In this document: one piece after another, positions 41,782-48,731 of the stretch
Layout of the letters: the number at the start of each line of letters is the position of its first letter
How positions within the stretch are numbered: position 1 is the first letter of the stretch
NCBI GenBank assembly: GCA_903874895.1
Contig: CAIQUG010000169.1
Location: 1 to 48,731, forward strand
Length of the DNA stretch: 48,731 bases
Origin: an uncultured Caulobacterales bacterium
GTDB lineage: Bacteria > Pseudomonadota > Alphaproteobacteria > Caulobacterales > Caulobacteraceae
Reading direction: 5' to 3'
Position numbers and translations under genes: made by a program
The notes under the pieces: generated by a model
What the model saw: the letters and a program-made list of their open reading frames with translations, nothing else
The model's database searches: none
What the model was told of the DNA's origin: nothing

Positions 41782-42806
41782 GCCGCGGTGAGCTCCCCGA
41801 TCACGAAGGCATCCTCGCCGGCGTTGAGCAGGGCAGCGAGGACCGCGGGGGCCTGGGCCGCGTCCACCACCAGCATCAGCCCGATGCCGCAGTTGAAGGT
41901 CCGGCGCATCTCGTGATCCGCCACGTCGCCCGTGACCTGCAGCCACTGGAAGACCGGCGGCAGGGGCCAGGCGTTCCAGTCGAAGCGGGCCGCCAGTCCC
42001 TCGCGGATCACGCGCGGAGGGTTTTCGATCAGCCCGCCGCCGGTGATGTGGGCCACGGCCTTCACGAGGCCCGCCTTCAACAGGGGCAGGACCGGCTTCA
42101 CATAGATCCGGGTCGGGACCATCAGCGCCTCTGCCAAAGGGGTTCCCGGGGCGAAGGGCGCGTCCGCCGACCAGTCGAGACCCGACCGCTCGACGATCTT
42201 GCGGATCAGGGAATAGCCGTTGGAATGCGGACCGGAGGACGCGAGACCGATGAGCACGTCCCCCGCCCGCTGGCGGTCGAGACGCGGCAGGACGCCGTCC
42301 CGTTCGACGGCGCCGACGGTGAAGCCGGCGAGGTCATAGTCGCCGTGGCTGTACATGCCCGGCATTTCCGCCGTCTCACCGCCCACCAGTGCGGCCCCGG
42401 CCTGGCGACAGCCCTCGGCGATCCCGGCCACGACCCGTCGCGCCACGTCGACCTCGAGGCGCGCGGTCGCGTAATAGTCGAGGAACATCAGGGGCTCGGC
42501 CCCCTGGGCCAGCAGGTCATTGACGCACATGGCCACCAGATCGATCCCGACCGTGTCGTGCAGGCCCGTATCGATGGCGATCTTCAGCTTGGTACCGACG
42601 CCGTCCGTGGTGGTGACGATCAGCGGATCGGTGAATCCGGCCGCCTTCAGATCGAATAGGGCCCCGAATCCGCCGAGGGAGGCATCCGCCCCCGGACGGC
42701 GGGTAGACTTCGCCAGCGGCTTGATGGCGTCCACGAGGGCATTGCCGGCGTCGATATCGACGCCCGCGGCGGCATAGGTCAGGCCATTTGCCCGGTCAGT
42801 GGTCAA
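41778..42806 (-). CDS. purM: Phosphoribosylformylglycinamidine cyclo-ligase
   Basis: PurM closes the imidazole ring of AIR in purine synthesis. The 342-residue protein shows [17 protein letters not shown], the ATP-binding [49 protein letters not shown] and [15 protein letters not shown]. The start is TTG at 42806 with AGGA 8 bases upstream; no ATG or GTG is near the family N-terminus. The rare start may tune expression. It is divergent from rnd, and purN follows directly. Confidence 0.96.
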   Translation of the reverse strand: MTTDRANGLTYAAAGVDIDAGNALVDAIKPLAKSTRRPGADASLGGFGALFDLKAAGFTDPLIVTTTDGVGTKLKIAIDTGLHDTVGIDLVAMCVNDLLAQGAEPLMFLDYYATARLEVDVARRVVAGIAEGCRQAGAALVGGETAEMPGMYSHGDYDLAGFTVGAVERDGVLPRLDRQRAGDVLIGLASSGPHSNGYSLIRKIVERSGLDWSADAPFAPGTPLAEALMVPTRIYVKPVLPLLKAGLVKAVAHITGGGLIENPPRVIREGLAARFDWNAWPLPPVFQWLQVTGDVADHEMRRTFNCGIGLMLVVDAAQAPAVLAALLNAGEDAFVIGELTAA

Positions 42807-42887
42807 GGGTCGGTTCCTGTCAGCAAAATCTCAGATCGCGCAGGCGCGCTCTTGTACAGGACGGCCTCGCACGGGCATAGCTAAACC

Positions 42888-44039
42888 ATGACGCCCATAA
42901 TCGCCAATGCAGAGCTTCAATCCTTCTGCGACCGCCTCCGGACCGCACCGTTCATCACGGTGGATACCGAGTTCATGCGCGAGACGACCTACTGGCCCAA
43001 GCTGTGCCTGATCCAGGTCGCCACGGAGACGGATGCCGCCGTGATCGATCCGCTCGCGGACGGGCTGGATCTGGCCCCGTTGCTCAGCCTGCTGGCCGAT
43101 CCCGCCATCACCAAGGTGTTCCATGCGGCCCGTCAGGATCTGGAAATCTTCCACAACCTGGGGGTCCGGACGACGCCGGTCTTCGACAGCCAGGTGGCCG
43201 CCATGGCCGCCGGCTTCGGGGAGCAGATCGCCTACGACGCCCTGGTACGCCAGATGCTGAAGATCGATGTGGACAAGTCCAGCCGCTTCACCGACTGGGC
43301 CCGCCGGCCCCTGTCCGAGGCGCAGATTGTCTATGCGGCGGGGGATGTGACCCATCTGGCCGCACTCTATCCCAAACTCCGGGCGCGTCTGGAGCGGGAC
43401 GGCCGACTGGGCTGGGTCGCCGAGGAGATGGCCCAACTGGCCGATCCCGCCCTCTATGACACCGATCCGGAAAAGGCCTGGCGGCGGCTGAAGCCCCGCC
43501 GCTTCACCGCCAAGTATCTTGCCGTATTCAAGGCCGTGGCCGCCTGGCGCGAACGGACCGCCCAGACCCGTGACCAGCCTCGCGGCCGGATCCTGAAGGA
43601 CGAGGCCATAGACGAGATCGCCACTCAGCTGCCGACGGATGCCGATGGGCTGAACCGCCTGCGCTCGGTGCCCAAGGGATTTGCCACCTCGCGCTTTGGT
43701 CCGGACATGCTGGCCGCGATCCGGACGGCGCTCGAGGATCCGGAAGCCTACGCCCCGCAGATCGAGAAGCCTGCAGGCGGCGGCGCCCCGCCGCCGGGCG
43801 CGGTAGTGGAGCTCCTGAAGGTCCTGCTCAAGGCCCGGGCCGAGGACGCCGGCGTGGCGGCCAAGCTGATCGCCACGGTCCCGGACCTGGAAAAGATCGC
43901 CTCCAGCGACACCGCCCCGGTGGCGGCGTTGCAGGGCTGGCGTCGGGAGCTGTTCGGTGCGGACGCCCTGAAGCTCAAGCGGGGGGAACTGGCCCTGGTG
44001 CTGGACGGAGATCGCGTCCGGGTCGTTCCCGCCGCCTGA
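42888..44039 (+). CDS. rnd: Ribonuclease D
   Basis: RNase D is a 3'-5' exonuclease maturing tRNA and other stable RNA ends. The 383-residue protein has the DEDDy exonuclease motifs: Asp26 and Glu28 in VDTEFMRE, Asp84 in HAARQDLEIF, Tyr149 and Asp153 in YAAGDVTHL. The C-terminal half carries the HRDC domain (AWRERTAQTRDQPRGRILKDEAIDEIA) typical of bacterial Rnd. There is no ribosome site in front of the ATG. Convergent with the holin gene. Confidence 0.95.
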   Translation: MTPIIANAELQSFCDRLRTAPFITVDTEFMRETTYWPKLCLIQVATETDAAVIDPLADGLDLAPLLSLLADPAITKVFHAARQDLEIFHNLGVRTTPVFDSQVAAMAAGFGEQIAYDALVRQMLKIDVDKSSRFTDWARRPLSEAQIVYAAGDVTHLAALYPKLRARLERDGRLGWVAEEMAQLADPALYDTDPEKAWRRLKPRRFTAKYLAVFKAVAAWRERTAQTRDQPRGRILKDEAIDEIATQLPTDADGLNRLRSVPKGFATSRFGPDMLAAIRTALEDPEAYAPQIEKPAGGGAPPPGAVVELLKVLLKARAEDAGVAAKLIATVPDLEKIASSDTAPVAALQGWRRELFGADALKLKRGELALVLDGDRVRVVPAA

Positions 44040-44056
44040 TGCGCTGAACCGCGGCG

Positions 44057-44473
44057 TCAGGTCTGGATCTTCTCGTAGGTCCGCAGGGCCCCGAGACCCA
44101 GAAGTCCCAGCAGCAGCGGCATCAGGCTCTGGGCGTCCAGGGCTGGCCATCGGGCCGCATGTCCAGCGATACCCGCGAAAAAGACGGCCAGCGGTCGGAC
44201 GATGAAGTCGTTGGCCAGCGCCGCGCCGCAGACCCAGATGACGAAGGGTCGCCCCCCCGCCACGAACAGGCTGGATGACGTGGCCTCGGCCTTGTTCACC
44301 TCGATCTGGGCGCGGGCGAGATCGGTGTCGGCGGTCATGCGGGCCAGCTCTCCGGTCGCCTTCAGCTGCAGCAGTTGGGCCGCGGCCTGCGCCTTGGCTG
44401 CGGGGTCGGGGATCAGGCGGTCGACCAGCTTGGCACCCAGATCGAGGGCACCGGTCAAGGGATCGAAGGACAT
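44057..44473 (-). CDS. Three-TM holin of the gene-transfer-agent type (Holin_3TM)
   Basis: This 138-residue protein has an amphipathic N-terminal part (LGAKLVDRLIPDPAAKAQAAAQLLQLKATGELARM), then IEVNKAEATSSSLFVAGGRPFVIWVCGAALANDFIVRPL and the C-terminal LMPLLLGLLGLGALRTYEKIQ. The layout and the segments VAGxRPFxxWVCG and LLLGxLGLGxLRTYEK match the Holin_3TM family known from gene transfer agents and related prophages, where it lets lysin through the membrane. AGGAGA 7 bases upstream supports the ATG. It stands alone: no endolysin, capsid or integrase gene is adjacent, and neighbours are rnd and ppx. Family assignment is from memory. Confidence 0.85.
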   Translation of the reverse strand: MSFDPLTGALDLGAKLVDRLIPDPAAKAQAAAQLLQLKATGELARMTADTDLARAQIEVNKAEATSSSLFVAGGRPFVIWVCGAALANDFIVRPLAVFFAGIAGHAARWPALDAQSLMPLLLGLLGLGALRTYEKIQT

Positions 44474-44596
44474 GGGTACGGTCTCCTGTGTCGCCCGGCG
44501 GACGGCGTCTGCGGGAGACGACAGTGTGCCGTCATCCGGCGGGCCGGGGACAAGTTGCCAGCCGCCAGGACCGGACAGTGCCGGGGTCTGCCGTCG

Positions 44597-46102
44597 TCAG
44601 CGTACGTCGATCAGGGACGGCAGTTCCAGCACGTCGGCCAGGCCGGCGAGGCGCTTGCGCGTCTGTTCGCCGAGCACCATGTCCGCCCGTTCCCGCCGGA
44701 CGGTCAGTTCGATCCCTTGCCCGGTGAGGCGCAGGGTCGCCTGGTCGAGAAGCACCTCGCTTCGGCCGGACAGGTCGCAACCCAGGCGGAGCGCTGCCCC
44801 CAGCGCCCGGGCCCGGCGGAGGCGGTCCGGGGAGAGAAGGCGCGCGATCCCGCTTCCCTCCCGGGTCTGGTTCTGGGCCGTGTAGCGGGAGAAGACGGCG
44901 GCGGCGAGAAAGGCCCGTTCTGCATGGGACTGACCGGCAATCGGCGCGCGCAGCACCTGATCGAAGGCCAGATCTGCCCGATGATCCGGATGAAGCCTCG
45001 CCCCGAGGTCGCACAGGCGGCAGGCCGCAGCCAGCAGGATATTGTCCCGGCCTGCGGGGAACAGGGGCTCCAGCGAGCTCCAGAGGGGTTTCAGCCAGGC
45101 CTCCAGAGGCGGTCCCATGCGTTCTGAAATACCGTGCCGGGCCCCGAGCCAGTAGCAGCCCTCCACCAGCGGGTCGAGGGCGCGGTCCGCCGGTGCCATG
45201 GCCTCCAGCAACAGGCCTTCGCGCACGCCATAGGCTGATACGGACACGGTGCGTACGCCCAGGGTCTCGATCACCGATTCCAGAACGACGGCGGCATAGC
45301 CCATGGTCTCGACCCGCTTCTTCGAGACCCCCGGGATGCGTTCGAGGGACCCGCGGGACTGCCGGGCGACGAAGCGGGCCGTCTCCAGAGCCTCCCGCGC
45401 TGGCATCTCGAACTGATGCACGATCTGCAGGGGGTAGTCCGTCACCGCCATATGGACGAGGGCCAGATTCCGCCAGGCCCCGCCCACGGCATAGAAGGTC
45501 TCTGAATGAAACCGGTCACCCAGACGGGCAAAGGCGGCGGTGCAGGCCGCCCGGACACTGACCGGGTCGAGGGGGGCCGGGGCACCAAGGGAAAACGGAC
45601 CCAGTGCCATGGTCACGCCCGGGCCGGGCCGTCCATGGTCCAGGCGTGTGAGCTCGAGGCTGGAGCCGCCCAGATCCCCGACCACGCCATGGGCGTCCAC
45701 GGCCCCGGCGGCGACGCCAAGGGCGGCGAAGTGCGCCTCGTCCTCTCCGGACAGGACACGGATTTCCAGGCCGGTCTCCCGGAGCACCCGTTCGACGAAG
45801 GCCGGGCCGTCCACGGCCTCGCGCACGGCGGCCGTGGCGGCGGTGAAGACCTCGTCCGGTCGTGCGCCGTCGAGGACCGCCCGGAAGCGCTTCAGGGCGG
45901 CGATCGCCTGGGTCACGCCCTCCGGGGACAGGCGTCCGGTGCGCGCTGTGCCGCGTCCGAGGCCCGCCAGGACCTTTTCGTTGTAGGCCGTCCAGATCGC
46001 ACGCCCCTCGACCCGATAGAGGACCAGGCGCACCGAATTCGATCCAACGTCGATGACGGCAATGTCACGGGAACTCAGGTGACTACCTCCGCGGGCCGAC
46101 AT
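44597..46102 (-). CDS. ppx: Exopolyphosphatase / Ppx-GppA family phosphatase
   Basis: Ppx removes phosphates from polyphosphate ends; GppA forms hydrolyse pppGpp. The 501-residue protein has the actin-like ATPase phosphate loops [13 protein letters not shown] (about 16-28) and [10 protein letters not shown], the catalytic-glutamate region [12 protein letters not shown], and [11 protein letters not shown], followed by a C-terminal HD-like helical domain. Its start overlaps the end of ppk by 20 bp, so synthesis and breakdown of polyphosphate are coupled in one transcript. Confidence 0.93.
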   Translation of the reverse strand: MSARGGSHLSSRDIAVIDVGSNSVRLVLYRVEGRAIWTAYNEKVLAGLGRGTARTGRLSPEGVTQAIAALKRFRAVLDGARPDEVFTAATAAVREAVDGPAFVERVLRETGLEIRVLSGEDEAHFAALGVAAGAVDAHGVVGDLGGSSLELTRLDHGRPGPGVTMALGPFSLGAPAPLDPVSVRAACTAAFARLGDRFHSETFYAVGGAWRNLALVHMAVTDYPLQIVHQFEMPAREALETARFVARQSRGSLERIPGVSKKRVETMGYAAVVLESVIETLGVRTVSVSAYGVREGLLLEAMAPADRALDPLVEGCYWLGARHGISERMGPPLEAWLKPLWSSLEPLFPAGRDNILLAAACRLCDLGARLHPDHRADLAFDQVLRAPIAGQSHAERAFLAAAVFSRYTAQNQTREGSGIARLLSPDRLRRARALGAALRLGCDLSGRSEVLLDQATLRLTGQGIELTVRRERADMVLGEQTRKRLAGLADVLELPSLIDVR

Positions 46103-48410
46103 GGTCGAAGGCCCGCGGGAGTTGCTTCACTCCACGGCCGCGACCGGACAGGCTTGGGTTGGTCATGAAATATTCGTGCGCCGAAAAGGACTTGCGGAGG
46201 TTGCGCGCATTGAAACGCTTGTAGGTCCCGTCGGGTTCCAGATACCAGCTCTGGGCCTCGTCATTCAGGTTCGCCACCATGATCTGGTTGAGGATCTGCT
46301 GGTGAACCGTCGGGTTTTCAATGGGAATCAGGCTTTCCACCCGGCGGTCGAGATTGCGCGGCATCCAGTCGGCGGAGGAGATGAACAGGCGTGCCCCGGG
46401 ATTGGGCAGGGCCTGTCCGTTGGCGAAGCAGACGATCCGGGAGTGCTCGAGGAAGCGGCCGACAATGCTCTTGACCCGGATATTTTCCGACAGGCCGATG
46501 ACGCCGGGCTTCAGGCAGCATATGCCGCGGACCACCAGTTCGATCTGCACGCCGGCCTGGCTGGCCTTGTAGAGCGCGTCGATGATCACCGGATCCACAA
46601 GGGCATTGAGCTTGGCCCAGATCCCGGCAGGGAGGCCCTTGCGCGCATTTGTGGCCTCCGCCTCGATCAGTTCAAGCAGCGTCGGCTTCAGCGTGACCGG
46701 CGAGAAGGCCAGCCGTTCCAGCCGATCCGGCACGGCATAGCCGGTGATGTAGTTGAAGATCTTCGCCACGTCCCGCCCATAGGCCGGGGCGCAGGTGAAC
46801 AGGGACAGGTCGGTGTAAACCCGGGCGGTGATCGGGTGGTAGTTGCCCGTCCCGAAGTGGCAGTAGGTCTTCAGCCCGTCACCTTCCCGCCGGACCACCA
46901 GGGAGAGCTTGGCGTGGGTCTTGTACTCCACGAAGCCGAAGACCACGTGAACGCCGGCCCGTTCCAGGTCCCGGGCCCATTTCAGGTTGGCCGCCTCGTC
47001 GAAGCGGGCCTTCAGCTCCACCAGGGCCGTGACGTTCTTGCCCCTGTCTGCGGCCTCGATCAGGGCCGCGACGATGGGGCTGTTCTCGCTGGTGCGGTAA
47101 AGGGTCTGCTTGATCGCCAGCACGTCCGGATCCGCCGCGGCCTGGCGCAGGAACTGCACCACCACGTCAAAGCTCTCGAACGGATGGTGGACCAGGATGT
47201 CCTTCTCCCGGATCGCAGCGAAGCAGTCGCCCCCGTGTTCGCGAATCCGCTCCGGATAGCGGGGTTCGAAGGGCTGGAACTTCAGGTCCGCCCGGTCCGG
47301 CGGGATGAGCTGCGACAGCTGAGCCATGCCCAGCATGCCATCCGTGCCCAGCACGACCACGTCATCGGCCTCGGCATGGAGGTTGCGGACGATGAAATCC
47401 CGCAGTTCGGTGCTCATGGAGCTGTCGAAGGTGACGTTGACCACCGAGCCCAGCCGACGCTGGCGGAGCAGGGCCTCGAATTCCCGCACCAGGTCCTCGG
47501 CCTCTTCCTCCATCTCCACGTCCGAATCCCGGAGCAGCCGGAAGACGCCCTGCGTCTCCACGTCGCAGCCGGGGAACAGGTGATCGATGAACATCACCAG
47601 CAGGCCTTCCAGCGTCAGGTAGCGACGCTCCACCTTGCCGCCGCGGGCCTTGCGGGGGGGCAGGCTCCAGAACCTGCGAACCTGCTGCGGCACGGGAACG
47701 AGGGCATAGAGGGTCCGGCCGTCCTGCCGCCGTCGCAGCTTCAGGGCGAGGCTGAAGGCGAGGTTCGGAATGAACGGGAAGGGGTGGGCCGGGTCGATGG
47801 CCATCGGCGTCAGGACCGGGAAGACCTGGGCGTTGAAGATCTCGCTCATGGCCGCCCGGTCGGTGGGGTCCACCTCGTCGGAGGCCAGCAGCTTGATGCC
47901 GGCCCCTTCCAGTTCCCGGCGAAGCTCCCGCCAGCGGTCCTGCTGGGCCTGCATCAGGGTGGCGGCCCCGGCGTTGATCCGCTCCAGCTGTTCGGTCGGG
48001 GTCAGGCCGTCCTGGCTCATGACCCGGACGCCCTCGCGCACCTGGCCCTTCAGCCCGGCGATGCGGACCATGTAGAATTCGTCGAGGTTGTTGGCCGAGA
48101 TGGAGATGTAACGCAGGCGTTCCAGCAGCGGATGCCGGGCATTCTGTGCTTCTTCCAGCACCCGTTGATTGAAGGCGAGCCAGGACATTTCCCGGTTGAA
48201 GAACCGGTCGGATGACCCGATCAGCGCCGGATCCAGCGGGTGTGCCAGGGGAGAATGTGAGGCCACATCCGCCGGCGGATCTGATCCTGCGTCTTCAGGG
48301 ACAGCGCCGACGGCCTCTTCCGCCGAAACGGGCGCGGGAAACGGTGCCGGCGTCGACGGGGCCGGAGTGGTCACGGGAATCGCTGGGGGAGGGATCGACG
48401 GGTCTTTCAT
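46083..48410 (-). CDS. ppk: Polyphosphate kinase 1
   Basis: PPK1 builds polyphosphate from ATP at the membrane-associated cytosolic face. The 775-residue protein has the N-domain start [21 protein letters not shown] (about 68-88), the helical H-domain, and the phospholipase-D-like catalytic half with the autophosphorylated His499 in [12 protein letters not shown] and [23 protein letters not shown]. It carries an unusual Pro/Ala-rich extension of roughly 65 residues before the conserved start. The ATG at 48410 is the first plausible start and GGGGTGAC lies 9 bases ahead. Between hdaA (upstream) and ppx (downstream), a known caulobacterial order. Confidence 0.95.
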   Translation of the reverse strand: MKDPSIPPPAIPVTTPAPSTPAPFPAPVSAEEAVGAVPEDAGSDPPADVASHSPLAHPLDPALIGSSDRFFNREMSWLAFNQRVLEEAQNARHPLLERLRYISISANNLDEFYMVRIAGLKGQVREGVRVMSQDGLTPTEQLERINAGAATLMQAQQDRWRELRRELEGAGIKLLASDEVDPTDRAAMSEIFNAQVFPVLTPMAIDPAHPFPFIPNLAFSLALKLRRRQDGRTLYALVPVPQQVRRFWSLPPRKARGGKVERRYLTLEGLLVMFIDHLFPGCDVETQGVFRLLRDSDVEMEEEAEDLVREFEALLRQRRLGSVVNVTFDSSMSTELRDFIVRNLHAEADDVVVLGTDGMLGMAQLSQLIPPDRADLKFQPFEPRYPERIREHGGDCFAAIREKDILVHHPFESFDVVVQFLRQAAADPDVLAIKQTLYRTSENSPIVAALIEAADRGKNVTALVELKARFDEAANLKWARDLERAGVHVVFGFVEYKTHAKLSLVVRREGDGLKTYCHFGTGNYHPITARVYTDLSLFTCAPAYGRDVAKIFNYITGYAVPDRLERLAFSPVTLKPTLLELIEAEATNARKGLPAGIWAKLNALVDPVIIDALYKASQAGVQIELVVRGICCLKPGVIGLSENIRVKSIVGRFLEHSRIVCFANGQALPNPGARLFISSADWMPRNLDRRVESLIPIENPTVHQQILNQIMVANLNDEAQSWYLEPDGTYKRFNARNLRKSFSAHEYFMTNPSLSGRGRGVKQLPRAFDHVGPRR

Positions 48411-48456
48411 CCGCCGTTTGTCACCCCGTGATGCGCTGCCTGCAAGCGCGCAGATG

Positions 48457-48731
48457 TCATAATTCGTCGAATAGATCGCCATCCACGGGTTCGATCTCGA
48501 GGATCTGGCGGGCAAGACTGCGGCTCACCGGCCGGCCCTGGTGATCGGCCGCATCATCGAGCCTCGCGACCATGCGCTGGGCCTCGGGGATCGACCGATC
48601 GATGCGGCGCACCAGATAGGCCAGCAGCTCGTCCGAAGCGCGGATGTTCCGGTCCCGGAACAGGTTTCGCAGGACCCCGGTCAGGACCACGTCGTCCGGC
48701 GCGGCCAGTTCGGCGACGGGCAGGGCGTTCA
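48457..48731 (-). CDS. hdaA: DnaA regulatory inactivator HdaA, C-terminal part (5' end outside window)
   Basis: The visible C-terminal 91 residues ([59 protein letters not shown]...[15 protein letters not shown]) match the lid domain of Hda/HdaA proteins, including the sensor-2 arginine helix [18 protein letters not shown]. HdaA promotes ATP hydrolysis by DnaA after replication starts. The N-terminal clamp-binding motif and Walker box would lie beyond the window. It precedes ppk by 46 bp on the same strand, so both may be read together. Confidence 0.88.
   Translation of the reverse strand, partial: NALPVAELAAPDDVVLTGVLRNLFRDRNIRASDELLAYLVRRIDRSIPEAQRMVARLDDAADHQGRPVSRSLARQILEIEPVDGDLFDEL

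Noticed and set aside
42870-42887. GCTAAACC just before the rnd ATG as a -10 box
   Set aside because: It abuts the start codon, so transcription from it would begin inside the gene.
44474-44596. Possible phage attachment site or remnant lysin gene next to the holin
   Set aside because: No direct repeat, tRNA end or coding frame is visible in the 123-bp gap.
46101-48215. Long plus-strand frame opposite ppk
   Set aside because: Shadow of the third-position GC pattern of ppk; composition is abnormal and ppk motifs are complete.
1-48731. CRISPR arrays, tRNA/rRNA genes and insertion sequences
   Set aside because: No regularly spaced repeats, cloverleaf-like segments, rRNA stretches or transposase motifs were seen in the gaps.

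Overview
The window is very GC-rich, densely coded chromosomal DNA from an alphaproteobacterium, most likely a member of the Caulobacterales (Caulobacter/Brevundimonas/Phenylobacterium type). The basis is the gene order hdaA-ppk-ppx, a MucR/Ros regulator with a GANTC-rich promoter, lptF-lptG-lptD-surA-pdxA-rsmA in one operon, pepA-holC, small PilZ proteins, a large TonB-dependent receptor, and Caulobacter-type -10 elements. The genus cannot be fixed from sequence reading alone. I see no rRNA, tRNA, CRISPR array, insertion sequence or integrase.

Layout. 1-0.77 kb: an XRE regulator (cut by the window edge) and a four-helix membrane protein, with an operator-like palindrome over the promoter; then dusB (0.77-1.76). 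1.9-4.6: a two-subunit molybdenum hydroxylase of the isoquinoline 1-oxidoreductase type, its large subunit a predicted Tat lipoprotein. 4.8-7.0: an NAD(P)H quinone reductase-like flavoprotein, MucR behind a long AT-richer leader, a small membrane-anchored protein, and a PilZ protein. 7.2-16.1: a secreted beta-propeller/phosphoesterase, a dihydroorotase-like amidohydrolase behind a GT9 glycosyltransferase, YgfZ, an exported unknown protein and an S9 peptidase. 16.2-19.2: the overlapping operon tag-rnhB-ClC.

19.2-28.6, read on the minus strand, is the outer-membrane biogenesis operon lptF-lptG-lptD-surA-pdxA-rsmA-flavoprotein. Most junctions are ATGA overlaps, so translation is probably coupled. 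LptF/G and LptD move LPS to the surface, and SurA chaperones LptD and other barrels. 28.8-35.4 is an accessory block (DUF5690 transporter-like protein, cysteine-rich TonB receptor, TPR-sulfotransferase) lying between lptF and pepA, two genes I remember as neighbours in relatives. 35.5-39.8: pepA, holC, an ABC-F ATPase and ndk. 39.9-42.8: a MipA/OmpV-like protein, then purM-purN with a small unknown gene. 42.9-44.5: rnd, and a solitary gene-transfer-agent-type holin. 44.6-48.7: ppx, ppk1 and the end of hdaA, linking polyphosphate metabolism to replication control.

The observations most worth a second look are the orphan holin, the DUF5690/TonB-receptor/sulfotransferase block, the ClC protein with an altered ion pathway, the dihydroorotase-like enzyme lacking one metal-site histidine, the degenerate MucR zinc finger with its clustered GANTC sites, and a probable leaderless GT9 transcript.
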